From Nonomuraea angiospora (GTDB lineage Bacteria > Actinomycetota > Actinomycetes > Streptosporangiales > Streptosporangiaceae): DNA of 64,000 nt. The stretch is taken from the NCBI RefSeq assembly GCF_014873145.1, contig NZ_JADBEK010000001.1, positions 6,572,001 through 6,636,000 of the forward strand. Reading direction: 5' to 3'. The position numbers and the translations under genes were made by a program. Position 1 is the first letter of the stretch. Every line of letters begins with the position of its first letter. The notes beneath the pieces are model-generated. The model saw nothing but the letters and a program-made list of their open reading frames with translations. It made no database searches and was not told where the DNA came from. Below are positions 9,496 to 20,400 of the stretch, piece by piece.

Positions 9496-10455
9496 ATGGA
9501 GACCGTGACCGAACCCCCGACTCGCAGGCGTATGTCCGGTAGCGAGCGCAGAGAGCAGCTGATCCGCATCAGCCGCACCCTCTTCGCGGAGAAGGGGTTC
9601 GACGGGACCTCTATCGAGGAGATCGCAGCTACCGCACAGGTGTCGAAACCCGTGGTCTACGAGCATTTCGGCGGCAAGGAAGGCGTCTACGCGGTCGTCG
9701 TGGACCGCGAGATGCAGAAGCTCCTCACCATGATCACCGAGGCGCTGGCCGCGTCCCATTCACTGATCAAACTGGAGCGGGCCGCGCTGGCGCTGCTCCA
9801 CTACATCGAGGAGAGCAGCGAGGGCTTCCGCATCCTGGTGCGCGACTCCCACGCCGCCTCGGGCACCGGCACGTTCGCGAGCCTGATCAGCGAGATCGCC
9901 AGCCAGGTCGAGGACGTCCTCGCCGACGAGTTCGCGGCCCGCGGCTACGACCCCAAGCTCGCGCCGATGTACGCCCAGATGCTGGTCGGCATGGTCGCTC
10001 TGACCGGGCAGTGGTGGCTCGACGTACGCAAGCCGGGCCGCGAGGAGGTCGCCGCCCACCTCGTCAACCTGGCCTGGAACGGCCTGACCGGGCTCAACCC
10101 CAACCCGGCGATCACCGCCGCGACCCGCGACCAGCCCGTCTCCGTCCCCGCCCCGGGCCCTCTCCCCGCCAAGCCGCGCACGAACGACAAGGAGCTGCGC
10201 GAGCTGGAGAAGGCGCGGGAGAAGGAGCTGAAGGAGGCGGAGAAGGCGCGGCTGCGGGAGTTCAAGGAGGCGGAGAAGGCTCGGGTCAGGGAGCTCAAGG
10301 AGCGGGAACGGCTGCTCAAGGAGGCCGAGAAGGAGCGAGAGCGGGTGCTGAAGGAGGCGGAGAAGGCGCGGGAGCGCGAGGAGAAGATCCGCCAGCGCGA
10401 GGCCCGCCTCGCCGAACGCGCCGCCCGCCTGGAACAGGCGGACCACCCGGAGTAG
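9496..10455 (+). CDS. TetR-family regulator with long Lys/Glu/Arg-rich helical C-terminal tail
   Basis: DNA-binding domain in residues ~10-65: SGSERREQLIRISRTLFAEKG, then IEEIAATAQVSKPVVYEHFGGKEGVY, a classic TetR helix-turn-helix. A ligand/dimer domain runs to ~residue 215. The last ~90 residues (after KPRTNDKEL) are almost only E, K, R, A and L, with repeats of LKEAEKAR-like blocks. This suggests a single alpha-helix or coiled coil, which is not part of the normal ~200-aa TetR fold. Likely regulator of the upstream desaturase (43 bp away, same strand). The ATG at 9496 has no clear ribosome site; starts at 9505 (GTG) or 9532 (ATG) are possible. Confidence 0.85.
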   Translation: METVTEPPTRRRMSGSERREQLIRISRTLFAEKGFDGTSIEEIAATAQVSKPVVYEHFGGKEGVYAVVVDREMQKLLTMITEALAASHSLIKLERAALALLHYIEESSEGFRILVRDSHAASGTGTFASLISEIASQVEDVLADEFAARGYDPKLAPMYAQMLVGMVALTGQWWLDVRKPGREEVAAHLVNLAWNGLTGLNPNPAITAATRDQPVSVPAPGPLPAKPRTNDKELRELEKAREKELKEAEKARLREFKEAEKARVRELKERERLLKEAEKERERVLKEAEKAREREEKIRQREARLAERAARLEQADHPE

Positions 10456-10747
10456 GCCCGAGCGCCCCCGGCCCGGCCCCCCGAAGGACCTCAGCCCTTC
10501 TCACCCCCTTCCCCAAAGGACCTCAGCCACGGTCGGCGGGGCGGTTCTCGGCGGCGAGATGCGGCTCGCCGCCCATGAATTCAAAAAGTCCGGAGAAAGG
10601 GGCAGATGTGCGAAGACGGTCCGGCGGTGGGCTTGAACAGGGGGGATGTCTTGAGTGACGATTGGGTTGAGCGTGGTTGACTTTCCAGGATAAGCCGTTG
10701 CGACCGCGTTAACGTTCTGTTCAACCAATCGGGGCAATATAGGCCAT
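10456..10747. promoter_or_regulatory. ppk promoter region with PHO-box-like direct repeats
   Basis: Gap of 292 bp without a supportable gene. At 10708-10729 two 11-bp direct units, GTTAACGTTCT and GTTCAACCAAT, match the 11-nt G(G/T)TCA-type spacing known for actinobacterial PhoP boxes. A -10-like CAATAT (10735-10740) lies seven bases before the ppk ATG, so the mRNA may begin at the start codon. No Shine-Dalgarno is visible. Phosphate-starvation control of ppk by PhoR-PhoP is the expected meaning. Confidence 0.55.
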
Positions 10748-12808
10748 ATGTCCGCGGAACCGTTCCAACCCGCCAACGACCTGCCCCTGCCTCAGGAGCG
10801 GTTTCTCAATCGTGAAGAGAGCTGGCTCCAGTTCAACGAGCGCGTCCTCGATCTGGCCGAAGATCCATCGACCCCCCTCCTGGAGCGGGTGCGCTTCCTG
10901 GCGATCTTCGCCAGCAACCTCGACGAGTTCTTCCGCGTACGGGTCGCGGGCCTGAAACGGCGCATGGCCACGGGCCTGCTGCTGCGTACCAAGAGCGGGT
11001 TGAAGCCCCGCGAGGAGCTGGCCAGGATCGCCACGATCGCGGACGATCTGGCCAGGCGGCACGCCGCGGCCTTCCACCACCACATCTGCCCCCAGCTGGC
11101 CGCCGAGGGCATCGAGATCGTCAGGTGGGACGAGCTGGGCCGCGAGGAGCGTACGGAGCTGCGCAAGCTGTTCAGGGAGCGGATCAGGCCGGTGCTGACG
11201 CCGCTGGCCGTGGACCCCGCGCACCCCTTCCCCTACATCTCCGGGCTCAGCCTGAACCTCGCGGTCCTGGTGCGGAATCCGGCGACCGACCACACGGTTT
11301 TCGCGCGGGTCAAGGTGCCGTCGCAGTTGCCGCGGTTCGTACCGGCCTCGAAGGACCGGTTCGTCCCTCTTGAGGATGTCATCGCGGCCCATCTGGGGCA
11401 GCTCTTCAAGGGCATGGAGATCCTCCAGCACCACGTCTTCCGCGTCACCAGGAACGAGGATCTCGACGTCGACGAGGACGTCACCGAGAACCTCATGCAG
11501 GCCCTGGAGAAGGAGCTGCTCAAGCGGCGGTTCGGCCCGCCCGTGCGGCTCGAGGTCGAGGACACGATCACCCCGGAGGTGCTGGCGCCGCTGATCGAGG
11601 AGCTGGAGCTGGCGCCGCACGAGGTCTACCGGGTGGCCGGGCCGCTCGACCTGTCGGGCCTGCACGCCATCGCCGACCTGGACCGGGGCGAGCTGAGCTA
11701 CCGGCCGTTCGTGCCCGCCGAGGTGATCAGCGCCGAGGACGACCTGTTCTCGATCCTGCGCGAGCGCGACGTGCTGCTGCACCACCCGTACGACTCGTTC
11801 GCCACCAGCGTGCAGCGCTTCATCGAGGTGGCCGCGGCCGACCCCAGGGTCCTGGCGATCAAGCAGACCCTCTACCGCACCAGCGGCGAGTCCCCCATCG
11901 TGGACGCGCTGATCGACGCGGCCGAGGCGGGCAAGCAGGTCGTCGTGGTCGTGGAGATCAAGGCCCGCTTCGACGAGCACGCCAACATCTCCTGGGCACG
12001 CAAGCTGGAGCGGGCCGGCTGCCATGTCGTCTACGGCGTGGTCGGGTTGAAGACCCACTGCAAGCTCGCGCTCGTGGTCCGCCAGGAGGCCTCGGGCGAG
12101 CTGCGCCGCTACTGCCACATCGGCACGGGCAACTACAACCCCAAGACCGCCCGCCAGTACGAGGACTTCGGCCTGCTCACCGCCGACCCGCTGGTCGGCG
12201 AGGACGTGACGGACCTGTTCATCCACCTGACCGGCTACTCCAACCACTCCGCCTACCGGCGGCTGCTGGTCGCGCCCCACTCGATGCGCAGCGGGCTGCT
12301 GGCCAGGATCGAGCGGGAGATCGCCCACCAGGAGGCGGGGCGCCCGGCACGGATCAGGATCAAGACGAACTCCCTGGTGGACGAGCCGATCATCGACGCC
12401 CTCTACCGGGCGTCCAGGGCGGGCGTCCCGGTGGACCTGTGGGTGCGGGGCATCTGCAGCCTCCGCCCCGGCATCCCAGATTTGTCCGAAAATATCCGCG
12501 TAAGGTCGGTCTTGGGGCGCTTCCTTGAGCACTCCCGGGTGTACGAGTTCGGTCTGGGCCGCCGCCCCGAGATCTGGATCGGCAGCGCCGACCTCATGCG
12601 CAGGAACCTCGACCGCCGCGTCGAGGCCCTGGTCAAGGTGACCTCGCCGCAGCACAAGGCCTACCTCATCGAGCTGATGGACCTGGCCATGGCCGAGACC
12701 ACGAACGCGTGGGTGCTCAACTCCGACGGCACGTGGGCCCGCCACCAGGGCGAGGATCTGCAGAGCCACCTCATCGGCATGCGCCGCTGGAGGACCGTTG
12801 ATGACTGA
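10748..12808 (+). CDS. ppk: Polyphosphate kinase 1
   Basis: Reversible ATP:polyphosphate phosphotransferase, 686 aa, full PPK1 length. The N domain begins with [20 protein letters not shown]. The phospholipase-D-like catalytic halves contain [11 protein letters not shown] and the motif [20 protein letters not shown]; its His (residue ~457) is the expected phosphorylated residue. THCKLALV precedes it, and [14 protein letters not shown] comes near the end. The gene overlaps mutT1 by 8 bp. A PHO-box-like repeat lies upstream, and a CHAD-domain gene (a polyphosphate-binding family) lies about 2 kb downstream. Confidence 0.97.
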   Translation: MSAEPFQPANDLPLPQERFLNREESWLQFNERVLDLAEDPSTPLLERVRFLAIFASNLDEFFRVRVAGLKRRMATGLLLRTKSGLKPREELARIATIADDLARRHAAAFHHHICPQLAAEGIEIVRWDELGREERTELRKLFRERIRPVLTPLAVDPAHPFPYISGLSLNLAVLVRNPATDHTVFARVKVPSQLPRFVPASKDRFVPLEDVIAAHLGQLFKGMEILQHHVFRVTRNEDLDVDEDVTENLMQALEKELLKRRFGPPVRLEVEDTITPEVLAPLIEELELAPHEVYRVAGPLDLSGLHAIADLDRGELSYRPFVPAEVISAEDDLFSILRERDVLLHHPYDSFATSVQRFIEVAAADPRVLAIKQTLYRTSGESPIVDALIDAAEAGKQVVVVVEIKARFDEHANISWARKLERAGCHVVYGVVGLKTHCKLALVVRQEASGELRRYCHIGTGNYNPKTARQYEDFGLLTADPLVGEDVTDLFIHLTGYSNHSAYRRLLVAPHSMRSGLLARIEREIAHQEAGRPARIRIKTNSLVDEPIIDALYRASRAGVPVDLWVRGICSLRPGIPDLSENIRVRSVLGRFLEHSRVYEFGLGRRPEIWIGSADLMRRNLDRRVEALVKVTSPQHKAYLIELMDLAMAETTNAWVLNSDGTWARHQGEDLQSHLIGMRRWRTVDD

Positions 12809-13631
12809 CCTGCTCCGCGCCGCCGGAGCCGTGATCTGGAGGGGCGAGGAGAGCCACCCCGAGGTCGCCGTCATCCACCGTCCCGACTACGACGACTGGA
12901 CCTTCCCCAAGGGCAAGCTGAAGTCCGGCGAGCACGTGATCGCCGCCGCCCTGCGCGAGGTGCGGGAGGAGACCGGGCTGACGGTGCTGCTCGGCCGCGC
13001 GCTGCCGCCGGTCCACTACCTCAGCTCCGGGCGGCTCAAGCGGGTCGACTACTGGACGGCGCGGGTGGCCGCCGACGACGGGTTCACCCCCGGTGAGGAG
13101 GTGGACGAGCTGCGCTGGCTGCCGTTAGAGGAGGCCAGGCGGCTGCTGACGTTCGAGTGGGACGTGGGGCTGCTGCGCGCGCTGAGGGCCGCGCCGCTCG
13201 AGACCGTGCCCCTCGTCCTCGTACGGCACGGCTCGGCCGGCTCCAGGCAAGAGTGGCAGGGCGACGACGAGTCGCGCCCGCTCGACACCGACGGCCGGGC
13301 GCAGGCGGCGCAGCTGGCCACCGCGCTGCCCGCCTACCGGCCCGAGCTGCTCATCAGCTCCCCCAGCGCCCGATGCGTCCAGACCTTGGAGCCGTACGGG
13401 GCCGAGGTCAAGCTGGAGCCCCTCCTCAGCGAGGAGGGGCAGGACCCGCAGAAGACGCCCGCCATGGTCAGGGAGATCGCCGTGCCCGCGGCCGTGTGCA
13501 GCCACCGCAAGGTGCTCCCCGACCTGATCAGGACGTTGAGCGGAACGGACCTGCACCTGCGCAAGGGCGCGTTCGCGGTGCTGCAGCGGGTGGGCGGGGA
13601 CGTCGTCAGCGTCGAGCGCTACGCGACCTGA
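12801..13631 (+). CDS. mutT1: MutT1-type protein: Nudix hydrolase fused to histidine phosphatase
   Basis: 276 aa. N-terminal Nudix domain with the box [23 protein letters not shown] (G-x5-E-x7-REVxEExG). C-terminal histidine phosphatase domain with VLVRHGSAG (RHG motif) and a second His in CSHRKVLP. In mycobacteria this fusion converts 8-oxo-dGTP/8-oxo-GTP to monophosphates and cleaves dinucleoside polyphosphates. The ATG overlaps the end of ppk by 8 bp and has GGAGGA about seven bases upstream, so ppk-mutT1 is an operon. Confidence 0.92.
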   Translation: MTDLLRAAGAVIWRGEESHPEVAVIHRPDYDDWTFPKGKLKSGEHVIAAALREVREETGLTVLLGRALPPVHYLSSGRLKRVDYWTARVAADDGFTPGEEVDELRWLPLEEARRLLTFEWDVGLLRALRAAPLETVPLVLVRHGSAGSRQEWQGDDESRPLDTDGRAQAAQLATALPAYRPELLISSPSARCVQTLEPYGAEVKLEPLLSEEGQDPQKTPAMVREIAVPAAVCSHRKVLPDLIRTLSGTDLHLRKGAFAVLQRVGGDVVSVERYAT

Positions 13632-13641
13632 CCGCCCACGC

Positions 13642-13759
13642 CGCTCACCACGCGGCCGCCCACGCCGCTCCCCACGTGACCGGCAGCACCGCTCACCACG
13701 CGGCCGCCCGCGCCGCTCCCCACGTGACCGGCAGCACCGCTCACCACGTGACCGGCAGC
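13642..13759. repeat. 48-bp tandem repeat containing the 3' end of the P450 gene
   Basis: Units start at 13642, 13690 and 13738 (exact 48-bp spacing) with CGCTCACCACG. The first two are nearly identical full units. Each contains the block CCACGTGACCGGCAGC, which is exactly how the P450 gene ends: bases 13741-13759 encode its last residues LPVTW and stop on the minus strand. So the third, shortened unit is coding and the first two are echoes beyond the stop. The array also fills the convergent gap between mutT1 and the P450. Confidence 0.8.
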
Positions 13760-14916
13760 TCCGCGAAGCCGTCGGCGATCCTCCCCTGGCTGCGCGGCAG
13801 CTCCTCGACGGGCACGGCCGTCCGCAGGGTGGGGAAGCGCTGGAACAGCCTGCTGAACACCGCCACCAGTTCGACCCTGGCCAGGCTGGCGCCGATGCAG
13901 AAGCGCGGGCCGTACCCGAAGCTCAGATGCGGGTCGGTCTGCGGACGGCGGAGGTCGAACACATCCGGATCCGGATATATCCGCTCATCCCGGTTGGCCG
14001 CGCCCGGGGTGAGCACCACGGCCTCGCCCCGGCGGATCGTCCGGCCGCCGATCTCGATGTCCTCGTGGGCGTACCTGGGCAGGCCGTGCAGGCTCGGCGC
14101 GGCCATCCGCAGGATCTCCTCGACCGCGCCGGGCGCCAGCCCCGGGTCGGCGATGAGCAGGTCGCGCTGGCCGGGGTTGGCGAGCAGGAGCAGCACGCCG
14201 AAGTCGATGCGGTTGACCGTGGTCTCGTGGCCGGCGAACAGCAGCCCGCCGGCGAGCTCGGCGATCCTCCCGTCGTCGTCCAGCTCAGTGGCAAGGTCGG
14301 ACAGCACGTCCTCGGCCGGCTCGCGCCGCTTGCGCTCGATGAGCTCGGCCATGTACGCGCTCAGCTCCTCGCGCGCCGCCTGCCCCTCCTCCAGGTTCCG
14401 CATGTCGCCCAAGCGGAACGACACGCCCCCGAAGTACTCCCTGTCCTCGTACGGCACGCCGAGGAGCTGGCAGATGACCAGCACGGGCAGCGGGAAGGAG
14501 AGCTCGGCGTGCAGGTCGGCGGGCGGGGTCAGCTTGGCCAGGCAGTCGAGCCGCTCGTCCACGAGCGAGCCGACGTGGTCGCTGAGCGCCTTCATCCGGC
14601 GGGCCGAGAAGGACGGCATGAACAGCCTGCGCATGCGGTCGTGCTCGGCCTTCTCCGTGGCGATGTCGCCCTGGGGGCCGCCGAGTATGGCCGAGCCCGA
14701 CAGTCTGGCGGCCTTGTCCGGCTCGGGATGCGAGCGCCCGAGCCGGGGGTCGTTGAACAGGCTGCGCGCGTCCTCGTAGCCGCTGACCAGCCAGACCTCG
14801 TCACCCGTCTGGGTGCGTACCTTCGCGATGCCCGCTTCGGCCCGCAGGTCGCGGTACGCGGCCGGCACCTCCAGCACGCTGCCGCGCTCGAAGGGGATGG
14901 TGGGAAGGTTCCTCAT
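13741..14916 (-). CDS. Cytochrome P450
   Basis: Soluble bacterial-class P450, 391 aa. The I-helix is LLFAGHETTVNR (A-G-x-x-T oxygen-activation motif). The K-helix ExxR is EEILR, and the heme loop is FGYGPRFCIGASLAR with the Cys ligand near residue 340. The substrate is unknown, and no ferredoxin gene is adjacent. Its ATG overlaps the stop of the CYTH/CHAD gene as ATGA, so it is translated in coupling with it, an unexpected partnership. The extreme 3' end is part of a 48-bp repeat. Confidence 0.93.
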   Translation of the reverse strand: MRNLPTIPFERGSVLEVPAAYRDLRAEAGIAKVRTQTGDEVWLVSGYEDARSLFNDPRLGRSHPEPDKAARLSGSAILGGPQGDIATEKAEHDRMRRLFMPSFSARRMKALSDHVGSLVDERLDCLAKLTPPADLHAELSFPLPVLVICQLLGVPYEDREYFGGVSFRLGDMRNLEEGQAAREELSAYMAELIERKRREPAEDVLSDLATELDDDGRIAELAGGLLFAGHETTVNRIDFGVLLLLANPGQRDLLIADPGLAPGAVEEILRMAAPSLHGLPRYAHEDIEIGGRTIRRGEAVVLTPGAANRDERIYPDPDVFDLRRPQTDPHLSFGYGPRFCIGASLARVELVAVFSRLFQRFPTLRTAVPVEELPRSQGRIADGFAELPVTW

Positions 14917-16391
14917 AGAACCTTCATAACCGCCCCGACCGTCTCTGCCCAGACTCTGGGGAACTCCGCGTACGCCCGCTCGGCCGCGCTGCGCTCGATG
15001 CCGATGAGCACTCCGTACGTGAACGTGTCCTCGCCTGCCTGGCGGGCGCTCTCGGCCTCCTTCGCCAGCGTCTCCTGCGCCACCACGCCGTCCTGGTGCG
15101 TTCCCAGGATTTCCTGGACGTTCTCGGAAAGCTTGGCGAGCTTGCCCATGTTCGCGCCGAGGGTGGGTTGGAGCGCTTCGGCGGTGTAACGAGCGCGTTT
15201 GGCGGCCTTGCGCACGTCATGCATGGCTATTTCATGACGTTCCGGGTCTTCTATGGCCTGAGCGGTTTCGTAGGCCTTCGTCACCCGGTTCCAGCCGGCC
15301 GCCGCGATGGCGCTGAGCTTCTTCTCGGCGGGCTTGGCCGCCGCCTTCTCCAGCTTCGGGTCGGAGACGAGCTGATCGAGCGCGTTGAGGAGGGTGTAGT
15401 AGCGTTCGCCGCTGAGTGCCTCCTTGATGCGGGCGTACGCCTCCTGCTCGCGTTCGTGCAGATCCGTACCGAGCCGGGCCTGGATGGGGCCGTGGACCAG
15501 CTCGGGCTCCAGCCTCGCCAGCTCCTTGGCGAACCTGGCCCTGATCACCTCCAGGTCGCGGGCCTCGCCGAGCACGTTGCCGAGCCAGCGCAGCTCGTCC
15601 TGCACCTGGGCGGTGTCCGCGACGACGCTCTTGAACGCCTTGAGCGCGCTGCGCATCCTGCGGGCGGCCACGCGCATCTGGTGCACGGCGTCGTCCTCGG
15701 CCCGGCGTACGCGGGGATCCTGCGCGAGGAGGGCGTTGACCTGCCCGGCCAGGTAGGCGACGACGATCTCGCCCGCCGTGCCCGGCTCGGTGGGGGCCTT
15801 GGGGAGCGGGGTGGGTTCGAGCAGTTTGGCGAGTTTGCTGGTGGCCGCCGAGGGCGTCGCGCCGGCCTTCCTGAGGCGTTTGCCGACCTTGGCGAGGACG
15901 GCCTGGCGATCGGGGGCGAGCAGCTCGGCCTCGACCTCGCGCCACCGTACGATCTTGGGCTCATCCCCGTACACCGTGCCCTTGACGCGGTCGTCGGCGA
16001 CCTCGACGAGCTTGACGCCGTCGTCGAGCAGGACGGTCACGCTCCTGCGGGTGTCCAGCTCCGCGACCGGAACGAGCGGGGCGCCGCGGGTGTAGGCGCG
16101 GACGAGCTCGGCCAGCTCCTCGGGCACGATCTTGGTGCTGCGGGTGAGGGGACGGGTGATCTCCTGTCGCACGCCCTTGGCCTTGGGCAGTTTCAGGTGC
16201 CAGCCGGCGTCCTCACCGCCTCGTCGCCGCCTGAGCGTGACGCCCCGGGCGGCCAGCCTCAGGTCGGCGGTGTCGTAATAGAGAGCCACCAGCTGATAGC
16301 TCTTCGGCCCTATGACCTCGGCCACACGGCTCAGGTCCGGAATCGCGTAGTCGGGAGGAACGTCAAATTTGTCCTCGATCTCGATGCCCAC
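14913..16391 (-). CDS. CYTH-CHAD domain protein (polyphosphate/triphosphate-associated)
   Basis: 492 aa. The N-terminal CYTH domain starts with the metal-binding E-x-E-x-K motif (GIEIEDKF) and has an Arg/Lys-rich tunnel (VTLRRRRGG, WHLKLPKA), typical of triphosphate hydrolases. The C-terminal CHAD domain from ~residue 210 shows the helical His/Arg motifs HQMRVAARRMRSALKAF and HDVRKAAKRARYTAEAL that bind inorganic polyphosphate. The GTG at 16391 has GAGG four bases upstream; a TTG at 16403 is an alternative. Upstream of and coupled to the P450. The proximity to ppk suggests a polyphosphate-related role. Confidence 0.9.
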   Translation of the reverse strand: MGIEIEDKFDVPPDYAIPDLSRVAEVIGPKSYQLVALYYDTADLRLAARGVTLRRRRGGEDAGWHLKLPKAKGVRQEITRPLTRSTKIVPEELAELVRAYTRGAPLVPVAELDTRRSVTVLLDDGVKLVEVADDRVKGTVYGDEPKIVRWREVEAELLAPDRQAVLAKVGKRLRKAGATPSAATSKLAKLLEPTPLPKAPTEPGTAGEIVVAYLAGQVNALLAQDPRVRRAEDDAVHQMRVAARRMRSALKAFKSVVADTAQVQDELRWLGNVLGEARDLEVIRARFAKELARLEPELVHGPIQARLGTDLHEREQEAYARIKEALSGERYYTLLNALDQLVSDPKLEKAAAKPAEKKLSAIAAAGWNRVTKAYETAQAIEDPERHEIAMHDVRKAAKRARYTAEALQPTLGANMGKLAKLSENVQEILGTHQDGVVAQETLAKEAESARQAGEDTFTYGVLIGIERSAAERAYAEFPRVWAETVGAVMKVL

Positions 16392-16443
16392 TACACCTCG
16401 CAAGAGTCCGATTTCGGAACATCATGCCACTCTGAGGTGAACA

Positions 16444-16782
16444 TCACACGGCCTGCAGGAGCTCGATCCTGTTGCCGACGGGGTCCGCGAGATAGATCCG
16501 CCGGTAGCCGGGGAAGAGAAGGTCGGGCTCCGTGCCGGAGGCGTACGCGCCGAGGTCGTCCACCAGGAAGGCAGGATGTGCCTTGCGCGCGGGCCTGAAG
16601 TCGTCCTCGATGCCGAGGTGCACTTCCACACCCTCGCCCTTGAACCATACCCCACCGCGTTCGGCCAGCTCCGGCGGCTTGGGGACCTCCCGCAGCCCCA
16701 GCACGCCCTCGTAGAAGCGCCTCAGCTCAGGCTCGCTGCCCCTGGGCGCGGCGAGCTGGACGTGGTGCAGCGCCTTGATCAT
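16444..16782 (-). CDS. VOC (glyoxalase/bleomycin-resistance fold) protein
   Basis: 112-aa single-unit vicinal oxygen chelate protein: IKALHHVQLAAPRGSE at the N-terminus, FYEGVLGL, and YLADPVGNRIELLQ at the end. His and Glu metal-ligand positions of the fold are present (HHVQ, IEL). Its ATG overlaps the methyltransferase stop (ATGA), so it belongs to the tam transcript. No specific substrate can be named. An open frame continues upstream to 17283 only because the methyltransferase gene lies there. Confidence 0.82.
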   Translation of the reverse strand: MIKALHHVQLAAPRGSEPELRRFYEGVLGLREVPKPPELAERGGVWFKGEGVEVHLGIEDDFRPARKAHPAFLVDDLGAYASGTEPDLLFPGYRRIYLADPVGNRIELLQAV

Positions 16783-17549
16783 TTCTGCATCACCACGAAG
16801 ATCCGCCGGAACTCGAAGGGGGTCCCGTAGCTCCTGGCCGGGTACGCCTCGGCGAGCGATTTGGCGAGGTCCTGCCTGAACCGCTGCCGCTCGTCCGGGT
16901 CGAGCCGGTCGAAGACCGGGCGCAGGGCGGTGCCGGAGACCCAGTCGAGCACCGGGTTCTCGCCCTGGAGCACGTGCACGTAGGTCGTCTCCCACGCGTC
17001 CACCTGCGCACCGCCGTGGTTGAGCAGGTCCAGATAGTCGACCGGGTCGTCGACCGGGTGCGCCCTGAGGACGCCGTCGAGCCTGTCGGACCAGGTGCGG
17101 GAGGCGCACAGGTCGCGGATGGCGACGTGGCTGGGCGCGCCGAAGTTGCCCGGCACCTGGAACGCCAGCCAGCCCCCCGGGGCCAGATCCTCGACCCAGT
17201 GCTCCAGCACCTCGCGGTGCTCCGGCACCCACTGCAGGACGGCGTTCGAGACGATCACGTCCATCGGCCGGTCGGGACGCCACGTGGCCACGTCCGCCAC
17301 CGCGAAGCGCACCCGGGACTCCAGCGCGCGGGCCTTGGTGATCATCGCGGGCGAGGAGTCGTAGCCCTCCACGGTCGCGCGGGGCCAGCGATTGGCCAGC
17401 TCAACGGTGAGTTCGCCACTGCCGCAGCCCGCGTCCACGACATAATCGGGATCGACCGCCCCCACTCTGGAGATCAGCTCGATGAATGGCCGCGACCGCT
17501 CGTCGGCGTAGACCGCGTACGTTACCGGGTCCCAGATATCTCTTGACAT
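16779..17549 (-). CDS. tam: Trans-aconitate 2-methyltransferase-like SAM methyltransferase
   Basis: 256-aa class I methyltransferase. VVDAGCGSGELTVELA is the SAM-binding motif I, VRFAVADVATW motif II, and DVIVSNAVLQWVPEH the post-II segment typical of Tam. Trans-aconitate methylation detoxifies an aconitase inhibitor formed from cis-aconitate. I start at the ATG of MSRDIWDP. The divergent neighbour is a PecS/TamR-type MarR regulator with a shared palindromic operator, the arrangement described for tam/tamR in Streptomyces; this is the main reason for the name. Confidence 0.82.
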   Translation of the reverse strand: MSRDIWDPVTYAVYADERSRPFIELISRVGAVDPDYVVDAGCGSGELTVELANRWPRATVEGYDSSPAMITKARALESRVRFAVADVATWRPDRPMDVIVSNAVLQWVPEHREVLEHWVEDLAPGGWLAFQVPGNFGAPSHVAIRDLCASRTWSDRLDGVLRAHPVDDPVDYLDLLNHGGAQVDAWETTYVHVLQGENPVLDWVSGTALRPVFDRLDPDERQRFRQDLAKSLAEAYPARSYGTPFEFRRIFVVMQK

Positions 17550-17557
17550 GAAGATAA

Positions 17558-17587
17558 TTGATATCGAGAGAGATATCTCGATGTCAA
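17558..17587. promoter_or_regulatory. Palindromic MarR (TamR-type) operator in the tam/tamR divergent promoter
   Basis: Twelve-base arms TTGATATCGAGA and TCTCGATGTCAA (one mismatch) flank GAGATA. A second GATATCTC half-site occurs at 17535-17542. A -10-like TACACT (17593-17598) sits eight bases before the regulator ATG, and the operator covers its -35 area. Binding would block both promoters of the 57-bp gap. Confidence 0.75.
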
Positions 17588-17606
17588 GACAGTACACTCT
17601 TGTGTC

Positions 17607-18113
17607 ATGACGGAGGATGCTAGAGACGAGGTCGACCGCCTCGTCGCGGCTTGGCGCGCGGAACGCCCCGACCTCGACGTCGAGCCGCTCCAGGTGCTCT
17701 CTAGGGTGTCACGACTGGCCAAACATCTCGACCGGGCCAGGCGGGCGGCGTTCGCCGAGCACGACCTGGAGCCCTGGGAGTTCGACGTGCTGACGGCGCT
17801 GCGACGGGCCGGCAAGCCGTACGAGCTCAGCCCCGGCGCCCTGCTGCGGGCCACGCTCGTCACCTCGGGGACGATGACCAACCGCATCGACCGGCTCGCC
17901 CAGGCGGGCCTGGTGCGCCGCCGCCCTGACCCGGAGGACCGGCGCGGCGTCCTGGTGTCCCTGACGGACCCGGGCCTCGCCCGCGTGGACGCCGCCTTCG
18001 CCGACTTGTTGCGGCGGGAACACGAGCTCCTGTCGGGCCTCGGCTCCGACGATCAGCGCGCCCTCTCAGGCCTCCTCCGCACCCTCCTCGCCCCTTTCGA
18101 CTCCCCCCACTAA
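17607..18113 (+). CDS. tamR: MarR-family regulator, TamR/PecS type
   Basis: 168 aa. It has an extra N-terminal helix region (DEVDRLVAAWRAERPDLDVEPLQVLSRVSRLAKHLDRARR) characteristic of the PecS/TamR branch. The winged helix follows: LSPGALLRATLVTSGTMTNRIDRLAQAGLV with wing RRPDPEDRRGVLVSLT. TamR proteins in Streptomyces release DNA on binding trans-aconitate, cis-aconitate or citrate. Divergent from tam across a palindrome. No ribosome site is visible, and the promoter position suggests a leaderless mRNA. Confidence 0.85.
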   Translation: MTEDARDEVDRLVAAWRAERPDLDVEPLQVLSRVSRLAKHLDRARRAAFAEHDLEPWEFDVLTALRRAGKPYELSPGALLRATLVTSGTMTNRIDRLAQAGLVRRRPDPEDRRGVLVSLTDPGLARVDAAFADLLRREHELLSGLGSDDQRALSGLLRTLLAPFDSPH

Positions 18114-18540
18114 CTGTTTACTCCTCACGGATCACGGCACGTCCTCGGGCGGGTGCGGCCCAAACCCTCAGCCGCCCAGACGGCCAACCACCCCAAGCCA
18201 CTCCACCTCGGGGAACGCGAGACCTCAGCCACCTCAAGCGGTCAGCCACTTCCAGCCACCCCGCCACGAGGGACGCAAGGCGACAGCCGCCCCAGCGACC
18301 AACCACCTCAAGCCCGTGTGACACGAAGCCTCAACCGCCCAGGCAATCGGCAAGCCCCAGCCACCCACCTCGGGGAACACGAAACCTCAGCCACCCCAGG
18401 CGGTCAGCCACTTCCAGCCACCCCGCCACGAGGGACGCAAGGCGACACGTCCAAGCGACCACCACCCCACCCCACCTCACGGGACATGAAGCGACAGCCA
18501 CCCCAAACGACGACCATCCCACCCCGCGGGACGCGAAAGC
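18114..18540. repeat. Degenerate ~55-bp repeats echoing the 3' end of the ABC-F gene
   Basis: No gene is supported in this gap. The sequence is a chain of related units beginning with CTCAGCC/CTCAACC at 18167, 18224, 18330 and 18386. More decayed versions lie between, at about 53-57-bp spacing. The best copies contain GGTCAGCCACTTCCAGCCA, which matches the last codons of the ABC-F gene on the minus strand (EWLEVADRLGD-stop, from 18539). On the minus strand the units at 18224 and 18386 translate to GWLEVADRL, showing they derive from the gene tail. Confidence 0.8.

Positions 18541-20400
<1,860 letters not shown>

Noticed and set aside
10721..12874. 717-codon open frame antisense to ppk
   Set aside because: It mirrors the high-GC codon pattern of ppk; the translation is Val/Gly/Arg/His-rich with no domain, while ppk on the other strand is unmistakable.
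16444..17283. Long fusion of VOC protein with an upstream domain
   Set aside because: The upstream part is the methyltransferase gene read in another frame; the ATGA overlap shows two separate genes.
13741..18113. Natural-product gene cluster around the P450
   Set aside because: No synthase, carrier protein, prenyltransferase or precursor peptide is nearby; the P450 is coupled to a CYTH-CHAD gene instead.
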